From contig JASHYW010000662.1 in assembly GCA_030042885.1 (NCBI GenBank), positions 1-7,171 of the forward strand: a stretch of 7,171 bases of DNA. The letters are read 5' to 3'. This stretch comes from Streptosporangiaceae bacterium. GTDB taxonomy: Bacteria; Actinomycetota; Actinomycetes; Streptosporangiales; Streptosporangiaceae. Within the stretch, counting starts at the first letter, position 1; every line of letters begins with the position of its first letter. The translations under genes and the position numbers were made by a program. Shown one piece after another: positions 6,116 through 7,171 of this stretch. The notes under the pieces were generated by a model that ran no database searches, had not been told where the DNA came from, and saw only the letters and a program-made list of their open reading frames with translations.

Positions 6116-7171
6116 TTACCTGGTGACAGTGGCGCGCTCCGCATGCGCCGCCCGCCCGGCGGCAGGGGCTGCCGCCAGCCGCCGCTCCCGGAGATACCGC
6201 GCGATGGCGGTAGCGCCGAAGGCGCCGGCGATGGGCAGGGTGACTAGGGCGGGCAGCTGGTAGCGCCAGGAGAACTCGTACAGATCAGCCCCGAGCATGG
6301 CCGCGACGCCGACACCGGTGACCAGCAGGCAGGCCAGCGCGAGGGGCTGGGACCCCGGGCCCGAAGGGCCGCGTCTGCGGTAGGTGCAGATCCCGGCGAT
6401 CCCCGCCAGCAACGCGACCAGAAATACCGGTCCCGGGGTATAGCCGCCGTGCAGCTGATACATCCTGAGCGTGAGGGCGGCAGGCCGGTAGACATGCGTG
6501 GTCCCGCCGCCCGCCGCGGCGAAGATGCTGTCGGCGCTGGCCGGGCCCGATGAGGTGATGACCGGGGGGTACACCGGGAAGGTCATCTGGAACTGCCAGC
6601 GGCGGATCGGGGTGTCACCCACGTCCCCGTCCCTGGTGAGAGCGAAGACCTTGATCGAGTCCCTGGCGATGTCGCCGATCACCCGCTGCGGCTGCTGCCT
6701 GATCACGGCGTAGGCCAGCTCCAGCTGGTACTTCTGGGTGCTGAGGTACCGGCCGGTCTGGGGGTCGAGCAGCCGGTACCGCTGCCGTGGCGAAGGGGGC
6801 GCGTTGACCAGCCCGTCGACCCCGAGGCGGGCAGCAAGCTGCGGTGCCGGGCACAGCGGCCGCACGTCGGCGGGTATCTTCAGCGTGGCGCAGTCGGCCG
6901 CATGCGCGGCCCGGCCGTACAGGTACGCATCGCCCTCGCCGGACAGGCTGAACCCTTCGTGCAAGATCACGCCGGAGTAGGCCATGTAGCCCAGGACCGG
7001 CAGCGCGAAGCAGGCCACCAGCACCGTGCCGTGCAGCAGCCGGACCCGCCACCCCCGCGCCGCCGCCAGCACGAACACCAGCGCCGGCACCACCAGCGCC
7101 TCCCCCACCTGCCGTACCGGCGCCGACCCGCCCAGCAGCAGCCCGCCCGCCACCACCAGGCCCAGCCCCGG
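6116..7171 (-). CDS. Multi-pass membrane protein, probable GT-C (GT39-like) glycosyltransferase, C-terminal part
   Basis: The frame is open to the right edge of the window, so the N-terminus with any catalytic Asp motif is missing; 351 residues are visible. Visible parts in order are two or three hydrophobic helices (GLGLVVAGGLLLGG; LVVPALVFVLAAARGW; LLHGTVLVACFALPVLGYMA), and then an extracytoplasmic stretch of about 160 residues. That stretch has YLYGRAAHAADC and RPLCP, a likely disulfide between the cysteines encoded near 6892 and 6853, and YQLELAYAVIRQQPQRVIGD. C-terminal helices follow (PVFLVALLAGIAGICTY; ALACLLVTGVGVAAMLGADLY; WRYQLPALVTLPIAGAFGA) and then a basic tail. The GR-x(6)-DC and LCP pattern and the YEFSWRYQLPA ending resemble a group of actinobacterial GT39-like membrane proteins I recognise only in outline. 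It precedes the GT87 gene by 83 bp on the same strand, consistent with one transcript. The stop is TAA at 6118-6116. Confidence 0.72.
   Translation of the reverse strand, partial: PGLGLVVAGGLLLGGSAPVRQVGEALVVPALVFVLAAARGWRVRLLHGTVLVACFALPVLGYMAYSGVILHEGFSLSGEGDAYLYGRAAHAADCATLKIPADVRPLCPAPQLAARLGVDGLVNAPPSPRQRYRLLDPQTGRYLSTQKYQLELAYAVIRQQPQRVIGDIARDSIKVFALTRDGDVGDTPIRRWQFQMTFPVYPPVITSSGPASADSIFAAAGGGTTHVYRPAALTLRMYQLHGGYTPGPVFLVALLAGIAGICTYRRRGPSGPGSQPLALACLLVTGVGVAAMLGADLYEFSWRYQLPALVTLPIAGAFGATAIARYLRERRLAAAPAAGRAAHAERATVTR

Noticed and set aside
4524..6263. A 579-codon plus-strand frame opposite the GT87 gene
   Set aside because: Arg/Gln/His/Pro-rich antisense shadow. The minus-strand frame has membrane helices and GT87 motifs.
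1..7171. CRISPR array, rRNA, ordinary tRNA or phage integration site
   Set aside because: No regularly spaced repeats, tRNA cloverleaf motifs, rRNA-like sequence or integrase gene were seen on either strand.

Overview
The window is very GC-rich, with GC-biased third codon positions, GTG starts and long shadow reading frames on the opposite strands. This points to a high-GC Actinomycetota, probably a filamentous or soil lineage. The genus cannot be read from the sequence.

Layout: (1) 1-2256, minus strand: a selenocysteine (Sec) incorporation operon in the order selA then selB. SelA, the PLP-dependent selenocysteine synthase, is complete. SelB, the Sec-specific elongation factor, starts 10 nt after selA and runs off the left edge in domain III, so its mRNA-hairpin-binding C-terminus is not seen. 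(2) 2257-2535: the selA leader, without a convincing gene. (3) 2536 to about 2969, minus strand: a decayed IS200/IS605-type element. It holds only the C-terminal third of a TnpB nuclease (zinc finger and last RuvC aspartate) followed by an intact-looking right-end hairpin and a TCAA terminus. (4) 2989-4686, plus strand: a multi-pass GT39-like GT-C glycosyltransferase whose start codon lies right beside the IS remnant. (5) 4668-6032, minus strand: a GT87-type (PimE-like, DUF2029) mannosyltransferase, convergent with the previous gene and overlapping it by 19 bp. (6) 6116-7171, minus strand: the C-terminal part of a third multi-pass GT-C-type membrane protein, probably co-transcribed with the GT87 gene.

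How the genes work together: SelA makes Sec-tRNA(Sec) from Ser-tRNA(Sec) and selenophosphate, and SelB delivers it to recoded UGA codons. The other required parts, selD and the tRNA-Sec gene selC, were not found here, nor was any obvious selenoprotein gene. The three membrane glycosyltransferases form a separate envelope-glycosylation module that likely uses polyprenyl-phosphate sugars outside the membrane. The IS remnant marks the seam between the two modules. I see no clearly new system. The points most worth a second look are the IS remnant with its readable guide position and the structured, overlapping start region of the GT39 gene.
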